Shown: positions 33,196-40,892 of the stretch, one piece after another
Numbering within the stretch: the first letter of the stretch is position 1
Layout: each line of letters opens with the position of its first letter
Assembly (NCBI GenBank): GCA_963740255.1
Contig: CAVUDO010000002.1
Location: 744,001 to 808,000, forward strand
Origin: CAVUDO01 sp963740255
GTDB taxonomy: Bacteria; Actinomycetota; Actinomycetes; Mycobacteriales; Cryptosporangiaceae
Length of the DNA: 64,000 bases
Reading direction: 5' to 3'
Notes under the pieces: generated by a model
Database searches by the model: none
Seen by the model: only the letters and a program-made list of their open reading frames with translations
What the model was told of the DNA's origin: nothing
Translations under genes and position numbers: made by a program

Positions 33196-33711
33196 TCAGT
33201 CGTCGTGCGCCTGCCGGATCCGCACCATCGGGATGACGAACCACCAGGCCAGCAGCCACACCAGCGCCCCGGCCGACCCGAGCTGGGCGGCCGTTCGGCC
33301 GACGGTCACGTCCAGAATGAGCAGCAGCGATCCGGCCATCGCCAGCGCGCAGAAAGCCAGCCCGGCCTGCGCGAGCCGATTCGCCGCGGTGACGAGTTCC
33401 TCCTTCATCCGTTGCCGGAACGCCAGCCGGTGGTACGCGACCGGCGCGATGAGGAAGCCGACGGCGACCAGCGCACACAGCACGGTCGCGATGTAGACCG
33501 CGTGGAAGTAGTCATCCGCCTCGCGGCCGAACCGTTCGGTGAACGCGACCGTGAGCAGGAACGCGAAGAGGATCTGCACGCCCGCCTGCGCCACCCGCAG
33601 TTCCTGGAGCAGCTCGCTGAAGTTGCGGTCCAGGCGCTCGAGTTCGGTCTCTCCCCGGTCGGACGACCGGGTCGGCTCGTCCTGCCGCGATGTGCTGTCG
33701 GTACCTGACAT
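33196..33711 (-). CDS. DUF6328 family membrane protein
   Basis: A 171-aa protein. A charged N-terminus (ETELERLDRNFSELLQELRV) precedes four membrane helices: VQILFAFLLTVAF, YIATVLCALVAVGFLIA, LAFCALAMAGSLLLILDVTV and ALVWLLAWWFVIPMV. FTERFGREADDYFH and YHRLAFRQRMKEEL are characteristic of DUF6328. ATG 33711 was chosen for the typical start. Function unknown; found near stress and NHEJ genes. It converges on ku with 49 bp between. Confidence 0.88.
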   Translation of the reverse strand: MSGTDSTSRQDEPTRSSDRGETELERLDRNFSELLQELRVAQAGVQILFAFLLTVAFTERFGREADDYFHAVYIATVLCALVAVGFLIAPVAYHRLAFRQRMKEELVTAANRLAQAGLAFCALAMAGSLLLILDVTVGRTAAQLGSAGALVWLLAWWFVIPMVRIRQAHDD

Positions 33712-33936
33712 GAGGCACCGGGTTCCCCATGCCCTCCCCGGCGAAACGGCGACGAGTGCGGGCGGGGGCCTGTCGTTGCGACAATTGCTCACGCGCTCCT
33801 GCTCGAAAGTAGACGTTTTTCTTCTGCACGGCTAACTGTCAAGTGTTGGGAAGAGACTGCCCCTTGATGCCGCCGCTCCTGCAACGCCGCCGCCGCACGC
33901 TGGCGCTAAGGTTCGATCCGACGGAGGGAGCACGAC

Positions 33937-34344
33937 ATGGTCGACCAGACCGGGGCGGGTGCCGGCGCCGAGCACGTCTTCGGTGAGGTTCCGGAGACGG
34001 CACTGACCGTGGACCAGGATCAGTCCAGCTCGCCGGGGCGGACGGTGGTCCGGGTGAGCGGCGAGATCGACATGCTCACCGCACCGCGACTCCGCGACGA
34101 GGTCACCCCGCTGGTCAGCGCGGCGGGTTCGGACGTGGTGGTGGACCTGGACGAGGTGACGTTCCTCGGTTCGAACGGGCTGGGAGTGCTCGTGGAGCTG
34201 TCCCACCAGGCCGCGGCGGCGGGCTCGCGGTTCCGTCTCGTGTGCGCCAATCGCACCGTGATCCGCCCGATCGCCCTCACCGGACTCGACCAGGTGCTCG
34301 AACTCCACGACTCGCACCAGAGCCTTCCCGCTGTCCAGAGCTGA
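33937..34344 (+). CDS. STAS-domain anti-sigma factor antagonist
   Basis: A 135-aa STAS protein: VVRVSGEIDMLTAPRLRDEV, VVVDLDEVTFLGSNGLGVLV (phospho-acceptor Ser) and FRLVCANRTVIRPIALTGLD. Compared with the STAS gene at 29454, the acceptor motif reads GSN rather than DST. The preceding GGAGGGAGC is a good ribosome-binding site. It would free the sigma factor when dephosphorylated. It stands alone and ends at a 19-bp terminator hairpin. Confidence 0.93.
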   Translation: MVDQTGAGAGAEHVFGEVPETALTVDQDQSSSPGRTVVRVSGEIDMLTAPRLRDEVTPLVSAAGSDVVVDLDEVTFLGSNGLGVLVELSHQAAAAGSRFRLVCANRTVIRPIALTGLDQVLELHDSHQSLPAVQS

Positions 34345-34346
34345 AG

Positions 34347-34388
34347 CAGGCGTGGCCCGGGCGGCTCGCGCCGCCCGGGCCACGCCTG
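34347..34388. terminator. 19-bp perfect hairpin between convergent genes
   Basis: 34347-34365 pairs without mismatch with 34370-34388 around a TCGC loop, starting 2 nt after the STAS stop and facing the DUF3618 gene stop at 34433. Likely a bidirectional terminator despite the lack of a T-run. Confidence 0.75.
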
Positions 34389-34432
34389 GCCTCGCACAAC
34401 TCTGCCGCCGGCGCTGAGCCCCGGCGGCGGGC

Positions 34433-34684
34433 TCAGCGCCTCGCTCTGCGCAGCAGCACCGCGCCCGCGGTCACCGCCGTCGCCACCCCTACCCCGATGC
34501 CCGCCAGCACCGGCGTACGCGCCAACTGGTGCCGGGCCCGCTCCGCGGCGGGGCGCAGCCGGTCGACCTGGCGATGCGCGATCGCCGTCGGGCTCACCCG
34601 GGCCACCAGGTCGTCGACGTCGCGGCGCAACCGGGCCCGCGACACCAGGATCTCCCGCTCTAGCTCGTCCGGTTGCGCAGCCAC
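34433..34684 (-). CDS. DUF3618 family protein
   Basis: An 83-aa protein. It starts MAAQPDELEREILVSRARLR and has RDVDDLVARVSPTAIAHRQV, the hallmark of DUF3618, then one membrane helix (VLAGIGVGVATAVTAGAVLL) and a basic tail RRARR. GTG 34684 overlaps the end of the upstream holin-like gene by 25 nt, so the two are translationally linked. Function unknown; the pair recurs in actinobacteria and is thought to be envelope-related. Confidence 0.87.
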   Translation of the reverse strand: MAAQPDELEREILVSRARLRRDVDDLVARVSPTAIAHRQVDRLRPAAERARHQLARTPVLAGIGVGVATAVTAGAVLLRRARR

Positions 34685-35109
34685 CGCACGTCCTCCTTCA
34701 CCGACTCGATCGCGTGCTCGGGCACCGGTCGCACCGACCGGGCCGTCCGCCCGCCCCACCATGCCGCCATGCCGGCGACCAGGACCCACACACCGGCCAC
34801 GATCAACGCGGCCCAGACCAACGGCATCACCAGCGCGAGCGCGAGCATTCCCGCCAGGGTCAGGAAGGGCAATGCCAGCAACCCGGCCAGCGCCGCGGTT
34901 CCGAATGCCGCACCGGCCTTGGCGGCCTTCGTCGCCTCCTGGCGCATCTCTGCCTTGGCCAGCGCGATCTCCTGCCGGACCAGGATCGAGACGTCCTCGG
35001 CGACATCGGTCACCAGGTCGCCGAGCGACGGCGGCCGAGCCGGCTCGGTGTGCACGCCGAGCGTGCCGGCCCGCCTTCCGTTCTCGCTCCCCGTCACTGT
35101 CCTACCCAT
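34660..35109 (-). CDS. Phage-holin-superfamily-like membrane protein
   Basis: A 149-aa protein of the actinobacterial putative phage holin family (PF07332-type), not a phage gene. LGDLVTDVAEDVSILVRQEI and ALAKAEMRQEATKAAKAGAA form the amphipathic N-terminal part, followed by two helices (FGTAALAGLLALPFLTLAGM; LVWAALIVAGVWVLVAGMAAW). ATG 35109 is the family-like start. A SigF-type promoter lies 59 nt upstream, so it probably belongs to the general stress regulon. Confidence 0.85.
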   Translation of the reverse strand: MGRTVTGSENGRRAGTLGVHTEPARPPSLGDLVTDVAEDVSILVRQEIALAKAEMRQEATKAAKAGAAFGTAALAGLLALPFLTLAGMLALALVMPLVWAALIVAGVWVLVAGMAAWWGGRTARSVRPVPEHAIESVKEDVRWLRNRTS

Positions 35110-35167
35110 CGTGTCCACTTCGACGCTCCCAGCTGCCGTCGGACAACGTCGCCCTCTCCCCAGACGA

Positions 35168-35193
35168 CTACCCGGTCCGGGCGGAGCCGAACC
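35168..35193 (-). promoter_or_regulatory. SigF/SigB-type promoter of the holin-DUF3618 pair
   Basis: On the minus strand GGTTC (35193-35189), 15 nt, then GGGTAG (35173-35168) matches the general-stress consensus GGTTT-N15-GGGTA(A/T) closely. Transcription would start near 35160, about 50 nt before ATG 35109. The rest of the 318-bp gap 35110-35427 shows no gene; a weaker GGTTC at 35336 precedes the anti-sigma gene. Confidence 0.55.
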
Positions 35194-35427
35194 ACTGGAG
35201 CCCGCTGCCACAGTCAAGCAGCGGCAGGCCCGGAGTCGTGGGACGTCGCACCACGCGATCGCCCCGAACACGCGGCACCGGGGCATGGACGCCCCGCCCG
35301 GCGGGTATGCCTTCGGGTGAACTGACCGGATCGGTGGTTCTGGCCGGCGGCGCGGTACCTTCCGTCGGAGAGGCTCTGGACCGGGCCGGCCGACGCGGCC
35401 GGATCAGCCAGGACGGAAGGAGACGGC

Positions 35428-35877
35428 ATGACGGTGGCCGACGGCGCCAGGTCCAGCACGGGCGAGGTGCTCTCCGTGGCGCACGGCGACGCCGGAGAGG
35501 TGGACGACATCCGGCTCACCCTGCCCGCCACCGGCACGCACCTGCCGCTCGCCCGGGCCATCACCGCCGATCTCGCGGCGCGGCTGGACTTCGATCTCGA
35601 CGAGGTGTCCGACCTGCGGATGGCCGTGGACGAGGCGTGCGCCGAACTGGTCGCGCTGGCCGCGGCGCCGACCCGCCTGACGTGCGTCTTCCGGGTCCAG
35701 CCCGACGCGCTGTGGATCACCGCCTCGGCATTGACCCGGGACGGCGAACCGCCGGCCCGCGACACCTTCGGGTGGCGGGTGCTGACCGCGTTGGTGGACG
35801 AGGTGGAGGCCTGGGCCGACGACGACCGGACGGTCCATCTGCGGCTGCGCAAGCACCGCCTCGGAGCAGCCGCGTGA
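35428..35877 (+). CDS. RsbW-like anti-sigma factor (degenerate HATPase)
   Basis: A 149-aa protein with the RsbW/SpoIIAB layout. THLPLARAITADLAARLDFD leads to the N-box helix SDLRMAVDEACAELVALAA, where the usual Mg-binding Asn (E-x3-N) is replaced by Glu; glycine-rich G-boxes are not evident, and TFGWRVLTALVDEVEAWADD follows. This pattern occurs in actinobacterial SigF partners. It lies 52 nt before the sigma gene, with GAAGGAG at its start, and should bind that sigma factor. Confidence 0.88.
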   Translation: MTVADGARSSTGEVLSVAHGDAGEVDDIRLTLPATGTHLPLARAITADLAARLDFDLDEVSDLRMAVDEACAELVALAAAPTRLTCVFRVQPDALWITASALTRDGEPPARDTFGWRVLTALVDEVEAWADDDRTVHLRLRKHRLGAAA

Positions 35878-35929
35878 GGGATCGCACCGGCGGGCCCCGG
35901 TGCCGACGTGCGCGGACGCGGGTGGCCGC

Positions 35930-36733
35930 GTGACCGAGGCCACCGTTCCCGAGCCGGCGACGACGTCCCGGCGCGCGTCCGACGGTGATGCTGCGGCGCT
36001 CTTCGTCGAACTGGCCGCCCTCGAGGACGGCTCGCCCCGGCGGCGTCGCGTGCGCGACAACCTGGTGACGATGCACCTGCCGCTGGTCCGGCACCTCGCC
36101 CGGCGGTTCGCCAATCGCGGCGAGCCGCTGGAGGATCTGGTGCAGGTGGCCACCGTCGGGCTGATCAACTCGGTCGACCGCTTCGACCCCGAGCGCGGCT
36201 CGGACTTCCTCTCCTACGCGGTGCCGACGATCGTGGGCGAGATCAAGCGGCACTTCCGCGACCACGGCTGGGCCGTCCGCATCCCGCGCCGGCTCAAGGA
36301 TCTGCACCTCTCGCTGACCGCGGCCACCGCCGAGCTGTCCCAGAACAAGGGACGGGCACCCAACGCCACCGAGCTCGCCGACTATCTCGGCATCTCCCGC
36401 GAGCAGGTGCTGGAGGGGCTCGAGGCCGCCAACGCCTACCGGAGTTCCTCCCTGGACGACTCGGTACGCGGCGCCGACGGCGACATGCCCTCGCTGGCCG
36501 AGACCCTCGGCGACGACGACGACGCGCTGGAGCACGTGGAGTTCCGCGAGTCGCTGCAGCCGCTGCTGGCCCAGGTGCCGGTCCGCGAGCGGAAGATCCT
36601 GGTCCTGCGGTTCTTCGGCAACATGACGCAGTCGCAGATCGCCGAGCGGATGGGCATCTCCCAGATGCACGTGTCCCGGCTGCTCTCGCAGACCCTGGCG
36701 AGGATGCGCGAACGGCTGCTGGTCGAGGAGTAG
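35930..36733 (+). CDS. SigB/SigF/SigG-family RNA polymerase sigma factor
   Basis: About 267 aa. Region 2 contains HLPLVRHLARRFANRGEPLE and DLVQVATVGLINSVDRFDPE, then FLSYAVPTIVGEIKRHFRDH for promoter melting and -10 contact. Region 3 follows with VRIPRRLKDLHLSL and ATELADYLGISREQVLEGLE. Region 4 has VRERKILVLRFFGNMTQSQI and the HTH IAERMGISQMHVSRLLSQTL. GTG 35930 was chosen over GTG 35900. Partnered with the anti-sigma gene directly upstream, it should control stress genes with GGTT/GGGTA promoters, one of which lies at 35168-35193. Confidence 0.94.
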   Translation: MTEATVPEPATTSRRASDGDAAALFVELAALEDGSPRRRRVRDNLVTMHLPLVRHLARRFANRGEPLEDLVQVATVGLINSVDRFDPERGSDFLSYAVPTIVGEIKRHFRDHGWAVRIPRRLKDLHLSLTAATAELSQNKGRAPNATELADYLGISREQVLEGLEAANAYRSSSLDDSVRGADGDMPSLAETLGDDDDALEHVEFRESLQPLLAQVPVRERKILVLRFFGNMTQSQIAERMGISQMHVSRLLSQTLARMRERLLVEE

Positions 36734-36845
36734 GACGCGCGGCCGCCGACGTGTCCGCGGGCGCTCCCCACAGACGCCGGCGCGCGGACCCGTCGCCAGG
36801 ACGTGAGGCTTGCCGCAAGGACTTGCCATCGAGCCTTTCGTCGTG

Positions 36846-36861
36846 GTTACTGGTAGGTAAC
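36846..36861 (+). promoter_or_regulatory. Operator-like palindrome before acyl-CoA dehydrogenase
   Basis: GTTAC (36846-36850), TGGTAG, GTAAC (36857-36861) form an inverted repeat 31 nt before the ATG. GTTAC/GTAAC dyads with short spacers are typical of fatty-acid regulators of the TetR/GntR types; which one is not known. It lies in an AT-richer patch. Confidence 0.5.
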
Positions 36862-36892
36862 AAGTTTCGCACCAGTCGGCAGGGAGCCCTCG

Positions 36893-38908
36893 ATGACCGC
36901 AGTCGACCCCACCCGCACCGCGCACCCCGTCTCGCCGGGTGAGGTGCCGGCCGACCGGCCCGCCGGCACGCCGCCGGACGCCGTCCCCGTCGGTGGGCGG
37001 CGCGTGGACGCCGACGAGGCGCGCCAGGTTGCGGAGGCCGCGCGGGAGACGGACTGGCGCAAGCCCAGCTTCGGCAAGGAGCTGTTCCTGGGCCGTTTCC
37101 GGCTCGACCTGGTGCACCCGCACCCCCGGCCGGACGCCGAGGCCCGTGCGCGCGGTGAGGAGTTCCTCGACCGGCTGCGCGAGTTCTGCCGGACCCGGAT
37201 CGACAACGCCGTGATCGAACGCGACGCGCAGATCCCCGACGACGTGATCGCCGGCCTGAAAGAGCTCGGCGCGTTCGGGATGAAGATCGACACCGAGTAC
37301 GGCGGCGTGGGGCTGACCCAGGTCTACTACAACAAGGCACTGATGCTGGTCGGCTCGGTGAACCCGTCGATCGGCGCGCTGCTCTCGGCGCACCAGTCGA
37401 TCGGCGTCCCGCAGCCGATCAAGATGTTCGGCACCCCGGAGCAGAAGCGGGAGTACCTCCCCCGGTGCGCCCGCACCGACATCAGCGCGTTCCTGCTCAC
37501 CGAGCCCGACGTCGGCAGCGACCCGGCCCGGCTGGCCACCACGGCCGTACCGACCGAGGACGGCACGGCCTACATCCTCGACGGCCTGAAGCTGTGGACG
37601 ACCAACGGCGTCGTCGCCGACCTGCTCGTGGTGATGGCCCGGGTGCCGGCGTCCGACGGGCACCGGGGCGGGATCACCGCGTTCGTCGTCGAGTCCTCCT
37701 CCCCCGGCGTCACGGTGGAGCGCCGGAACGCGTTCATGGGGCTGCGCGGGCTGGAGAACGGTCTGACCCGCCTGCGCCAGGTCCGGGTGCCGGTGGAGAA
37801 CCGGATCGGCAAGGAGGGCCAGGGCCTGAAGATTGCCCTGACCACCCTCAACACCGGCCGGTTGTCATTGCCGGCGCTGTGCGCGGGTGCGGCCAAGTGG
37901 TGCGTGAAGATCGCCCGGGAGTGGTCGAACGCCCGCGAGCAGTGGGGTCGGCCGGTGGGCGAGCACGAGGCCGTCGGGGGCAAGATCGCCTCGATCGCCG
38001 CCACCGCGTTCGCGCTGGAGGCGATCCTCGACCTGACCAGCCAGATGGCCGACGAGGACCGCAACGACATCCGGATCGAGGCGGCACTGGCCAAGCTGTA
38101 CGCGTCGGAGATGTCCTGGCTGGCCGCCGACGACCTGGTACAGATCCGGGGCGGCCGCGGCTACGAGACGGCGGCGTCGCTGGCGGCCCGGGGCGAGCGG
38201 GCCGTGCCGGCCGAGCAGATGCTGCGCGACCTGCGGATCAACCGGATCTTCGAGGGCTCGACCGAGATCATGCACCTGCTGATCGCCCGCGAGGCCGTCG
38301 ACGCCCACCTGTCCGTCGCCGGCGAGATCATCGACCCGGCCGCGGACCTGGCCACGAAGGGCAAGGCGGCGGCCCGGGCCAGCCGGTTCTACGCCAGGTG
38401 GCTGCCGACGCTGGCCGTCGGGAGGGGCCAGCGGCCCACCGCGTACTCCGAGTTCGGCCCGCTCGCCAAGCATCTGCGCTACGTCGAGCGGAGCAGCCGC
38501 AAGCTCGCCCGGCAGACCTTCTACGGCATGTCCCGATGGCAGGGGAAGCTCGAGTACCGCCAGCGCTTCCTGGCCCGGGTGGTGGACATCGGCGCCGAGC
38601 TGTTCGCGATGAGCGCGGCCTGCGTGCGGGCCGAGATGCTGCGCGGGGACGACGCCGAGCAGGGCAAGAGCGCGTACGAGCTGGCGGAGGCGTTCTGTCG
38701 GCAGGCCCGGCTGCGCGCCGACCGGCTGTTCGCTTCGCTGTGGGAGAACACCGACGACACCGACCGCGAACTGTCCAAGCGGGTGCTGGACGGGCGCTAC
38801 GGATGGCTGGAGGAGGGCGTGCTCGACCCGTCCGGCGACGCCCCGTGGATCGCGGGGACCGCGTCGGGGTCCGAGGCCCTCCCGAACGTCCACCGCACGA
38901 TCGGGTGA
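36893..38908 (+). CDS. Acyl-CoA dehydrogenase, VLCAD-like with C-terminal extension
   Basis: A 671-aa FAD flavoprotein of beta-oxidation. The core (~90-470) holds GAFGMKIDTEYGGVGLTQVY, FLLTEPDVGSDPARLATTAV (FAD/substrate loop), GLKLWTTNG, QIRGGRGYE and RIFEGSTEIMHLLIAR, which carries the likely catalytic Glu. A ~170-residue C-terminal extension of the very-long-chain type follows. The N-terminal ~45 residues are Pro-rich and variable. An operator-like palindrome lies upstream. Substrate chain length is inferred only. Confidence 0.93.
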   Translation: MTAVDPTRTAHPVSPGEVPADRPAGTPPDAVPVGGRRVDADEARQVAEAARETDWRKPSFGKELFLGRFRLDLVHPHPRPDAEARARGEEFLDRLREFCRTRIDNAVIERDAQIPDDVIAGLKELGAFGMKIDTEYGGVGLTQVYYNKALMLVGSVNPSIGALLSAHQSIGVPQPIKMFGTPEQKREYLPRCARTDISAFLLTEPDVGSDPARLATTAVPTEDGTAYILDGLKLWTTNGVVADLLVVMARVPASDGHRGGITAFVVESSSPGVTVERRNAFMGLRGLENGLTRLRQVRVPVENRIGKEGQGLKIALTTLNTGRLSLPALCAGAAKWCVKIAREWSNAREQWGRPVGEHEAVGGKIASIAATAFALEAILDLTSQMADEDRNDIRIEAALAKLYASEMSWLAADDLVQIRGGRGYETAASLAARGERAVPAEQMLRDLRINRIFEGSTEIMHLLIAREAVDAHLSVAGEIIDPAADLATKGKAAARASRFYARWLPTLAVGRGQRPTAYSEFGPLAKHLRYVERSSRKLARQTFYGMSRWQGKLEYRQRFLARVVDIGAELFAMSAACVRAEMLRGDDAEQGKSAYELAEAFCRQARLRADRLFASLWENTDDTDRELSKRVLDGRYGWLEEGVLDPSGDAPWIAGTASGSEALPNVHRTIG

Positions 38909-38915
38909 GCGGAAC

Positions 38916-39728
38916 TCAGGCCGGTCCCAGCGCGTAGCAGGCGACCGCCGCGGCGGTGGCCACGTTGAGCGAGTCGACGTCGGCGTGCATCGGGATCCGC
39001 ACCGCGAGGTCGGCCCCGCCGAGCGCGGCCCCGGACAGGCCTGGGCCCTCCGCGCCCAGCAGCAGCGCCGGACGCGCGGTCGCGGCGGCCGGCAGCTCCC
39101 GCAGGCTCGCCGCGGCCGGGTCGGGCGTCAGCGCGAGCACGGTGAACCCGACGTCGCGGACCGTCCCGAGCGCGTCGGGCCACGGGTCGAGCCGGGCGTA
39201 CGGGATCGCGAACACCTGCCCCATGCTCACCCGGACGCTGCGCCGGTAGAGCGGGTCGGCGCAGGAGGGACTCAGCAGCACCGCGTCCATGCCCAGGCCG
39301 GCCACGCTACGGAAGATCGCCCCGACGTTGGTGTGGGTGTTGACGTCCTCGAGCACCACCACCCGGCGGGCGGCGGCAAGCAGCTCCCGGGCGTCCCGCT
39401 CCCCCGGCCGGTGCACCGAGGCGAGCACACCCCGGTGCACGTGGAAGCCGGTGATCGCCGTCAGCACGGCGGGGTGCGCGGCGTAGACCGGGGCGAGCTC
39501 GGTGAGGTCGGCGCACTGGTCCACCCGCTTGGCGTCGACCAGGACGGACCGCAACCGGTACCCCGCCCGCACCGCCCGGCGGAGCACCAGCTCCCCCTCG
39601 GCGATGAAGAGGCCGTGCGGCGGTTCGAACGCCGTCCGCAACGCCACGTCGGTCAGCGCGCGGTAGTCGGCGATCCGCGGGTCGTCCGGGTCGGTGATCG
39701 TCTCGGGCACCGCACGATTGTCCGCCAC
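38916..39728 (-). CDS. TrmH/SpoU family RNA 2'-O-ribose methyltransferase
   Basis: A 270-aa SPOUT methyltransferase. Residues 1-~110 are the substrate-binding domain (LFIAEGELVLRRAVRAGYRL). The knotted AdoMet domain shows motif 1 LEDVNTHTNVGAIFRSVAGL, motif 2 LLLGAEGPGLS and motif 3 IPMHADVDSLNVATAAAV. It methylates tRNA or rRNA; the target cannot be told. The GTG start codes MADNRAVPETI. It converges on the acyl-CoA dehydrogenase with 7 bp between the stops. Confidence 0.93.
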   Translation of the reverse strand: MADNRAVPETITDPDDPRIADYRALTDVALRTAFEPPHGLFIAEGELVLRRAVRAGYRLRSVLVDAKRVDQCADLTELAPVYAAHPAVLTAITGFHVHRGVLASVHRPGERDARELLAAARRVVVLEDVNTHTNVGAIFRSVAGLGMDAVLLSPSCADPLYRRSVRVSMGQVFAIPYARLDPWPDALGTVRDVGFTVLALTPDPAAASLRELPAAATARPALLLGAEGPGLSGAALGGADLAVRIPMHADVDSLNVATAAAVACYALGPA

Positions 39729-39794
39729 GCCCGTTCCGGTGTCGCACCACGGCCGAAGGCGGCCACGACGGGGACCACCACGCCGAGGTGGTCG

Positions 39795-39829
39795 ACCCGC
39801 GGCGCGTCCCCCTCGGACGCGCCGCGGGT
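39795..39829 (-). terminator. Terminator hairpin of the NfeD-SPFH operon
   Basis: A perfect 15-bp stem (39795-39809 with 39815-39829) and 5-nt loop begins 7 nt beyond the SPFH stop on the minus strand. No T-run follows. Confidence 0.65.
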
Positions 39830-39836
39830 TCGCCGA

Positions 39837-40892
39837 TCAGACCGGTCCCGTACCTCTCGCCGCGTCGGCCGCGGCCCGCTCGGCATCCGCGGCCGCCCGC
39901 TCGGCCGACGCGGCCGCGTCCGAGGAGGTCGACGCGGCCTGGGAGATGGCATCGGCCGACGCGGCCCGGATGCGCGCGGCCCGCTCCCCGCCGGTCTCGC
40001 CGGTCGCGGGTCCGCCGTCGGACGCGTTGAACATCTTGCCCAGCCCTTCCAGCGCCTTGCCGAGCTCGGCGGGGACGATCCACATCTTGTTCGCGCTCCC
40101 CTGCGCGAGCTGCGGCAGCATCTGCAGGTACTGGTACGAGAGCAGCTTCTCGTCGGGCTCGCCCGCGTGGATCGCCGCGAAGACCGTCTCGATCGCGCGG
40201 GCCTGGCCCTCTGCCTCCAGCATCCGCGCCTCCCGGGAGCCCTGGGCACGCAGGATCGAGGACTGCTTCTCGCCCTCGGCCGTCAGGATCTGCGACTGCT
40301 TGACGCCCTCGGCGGTGAGGATCGCGGCGCGCCGGTCACGCTCGGCCCGCATCTGCTTCTCCATCGAGTCCTGGATGGAGTGCGGGGGGTCGATCGCCTT
40401 GAGCTCGACCCGGTTGACCCGGATGCCCCACTTGCCGGTGGCCTCGTCCAGCACGCCGCGGAGCTGGCCGTTGATCTGGTCGCGGCTGGTGAGCGTCTCC
40501 TCCAGGTTGAGGCCGCCGATGACGTTGCGCAGCGTGGTCACGGTGAGCTGCTCGATTGCCTGGATGAAGTTGGCGATCTCGTAGGTGGCCGCGCGCGGGT
40601 CGGTGACCTGGAAGTAGATGACGGTGTCGATGCTCACCACGAGGTTGTCCTCGGTGATCACCGGCTGCGGGGGGAAGGAGACGACCTGCTCACGCAGGTC
40701 GATCAAGGGACGCACCTTGTCCACGATCGGGATGACCACGGTGAGGCCCGGGGTCAGGGTGCGGCTGTAGCGACCTAGGCGTTCGACGACGGCGGCGCGG
40801 GCCTGCGGGATGATCCGGACCGCCCTGGCGAGGATGAACAGCGCCAGGAGGATGGGGATGAGACCCAGGATGAGACCCACGATCGCGTCCAT
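39837..40892 (-). CDS. SPFH/stomatin-like membrane protein
   Basis: A 351-aa protein. One N-terminal membrane helix (VGLILGLIPILLALFILARA) is followed by the SPFH domain: VRIIPQARAAVVERLGRYSR, LTPGLTVVIPIVDKV, YFQVTDPRAATYEIANFIQA and GKWGIRVNRVELKAIDPPHS. A coiled coil of repeated ILTAEGVKQSQ / ILTAEGEKQSS units precedes an Ala-rich tail. It forms membrane scaffolds and pairs with NfeD, whose stop codon it directly follows. Confidence 0.95.
   Translation of the reverse strand: MDAIVGLILGLIPILLALFILARAVRIIPQARAAVVERLGRYSRTLTPGLTVVIPIVDKVRPLIDLREQVVSFPPQPVITEDNLVVSIDTVIYFQVTDPRAATYEIANFIQAIEQLTVTTLRNVIGGLNLEETLTSRDQINGQLRGVLDEATGKWGIRVNRVELKAIDPPHSIQDSMEKQMRAERDRRAAILTAEGVKQSQILTAEGEKQSSILRAQGSREARMLEAEGQARAIETVFAAIHAGEPDEKLLSYQYLQMLPQLAQGSANKMWIVPAELGKALEGLGKMFNASDGGPATGETGGERAARIRAASADAISQAASTSSDAAASAERAAADAERAAADAARGTGPV

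Noticed and set aside
34347..34388. 19-bp perfect inverted repeat as the end of an insertion sequence.
   Set aside because: It is a single hairpin with a 4-nt loop between convergent stops, without transposase or target duplication; termination explains it.
34660..35109. Phage holin indicating a prophage.
   Set aside because: The protein belongs to a chromosomal actinobacterial family, and no other phage genes, integrase or attachment repeats are present.
35336..35358. SigF-type promoter (GGTTC...GGTAC) directly before the anti-sigma gene.
   Set aside because: The spacer is only 13 nt and the -10 lacks the third G; it is weaker than the site at 35168-35193.
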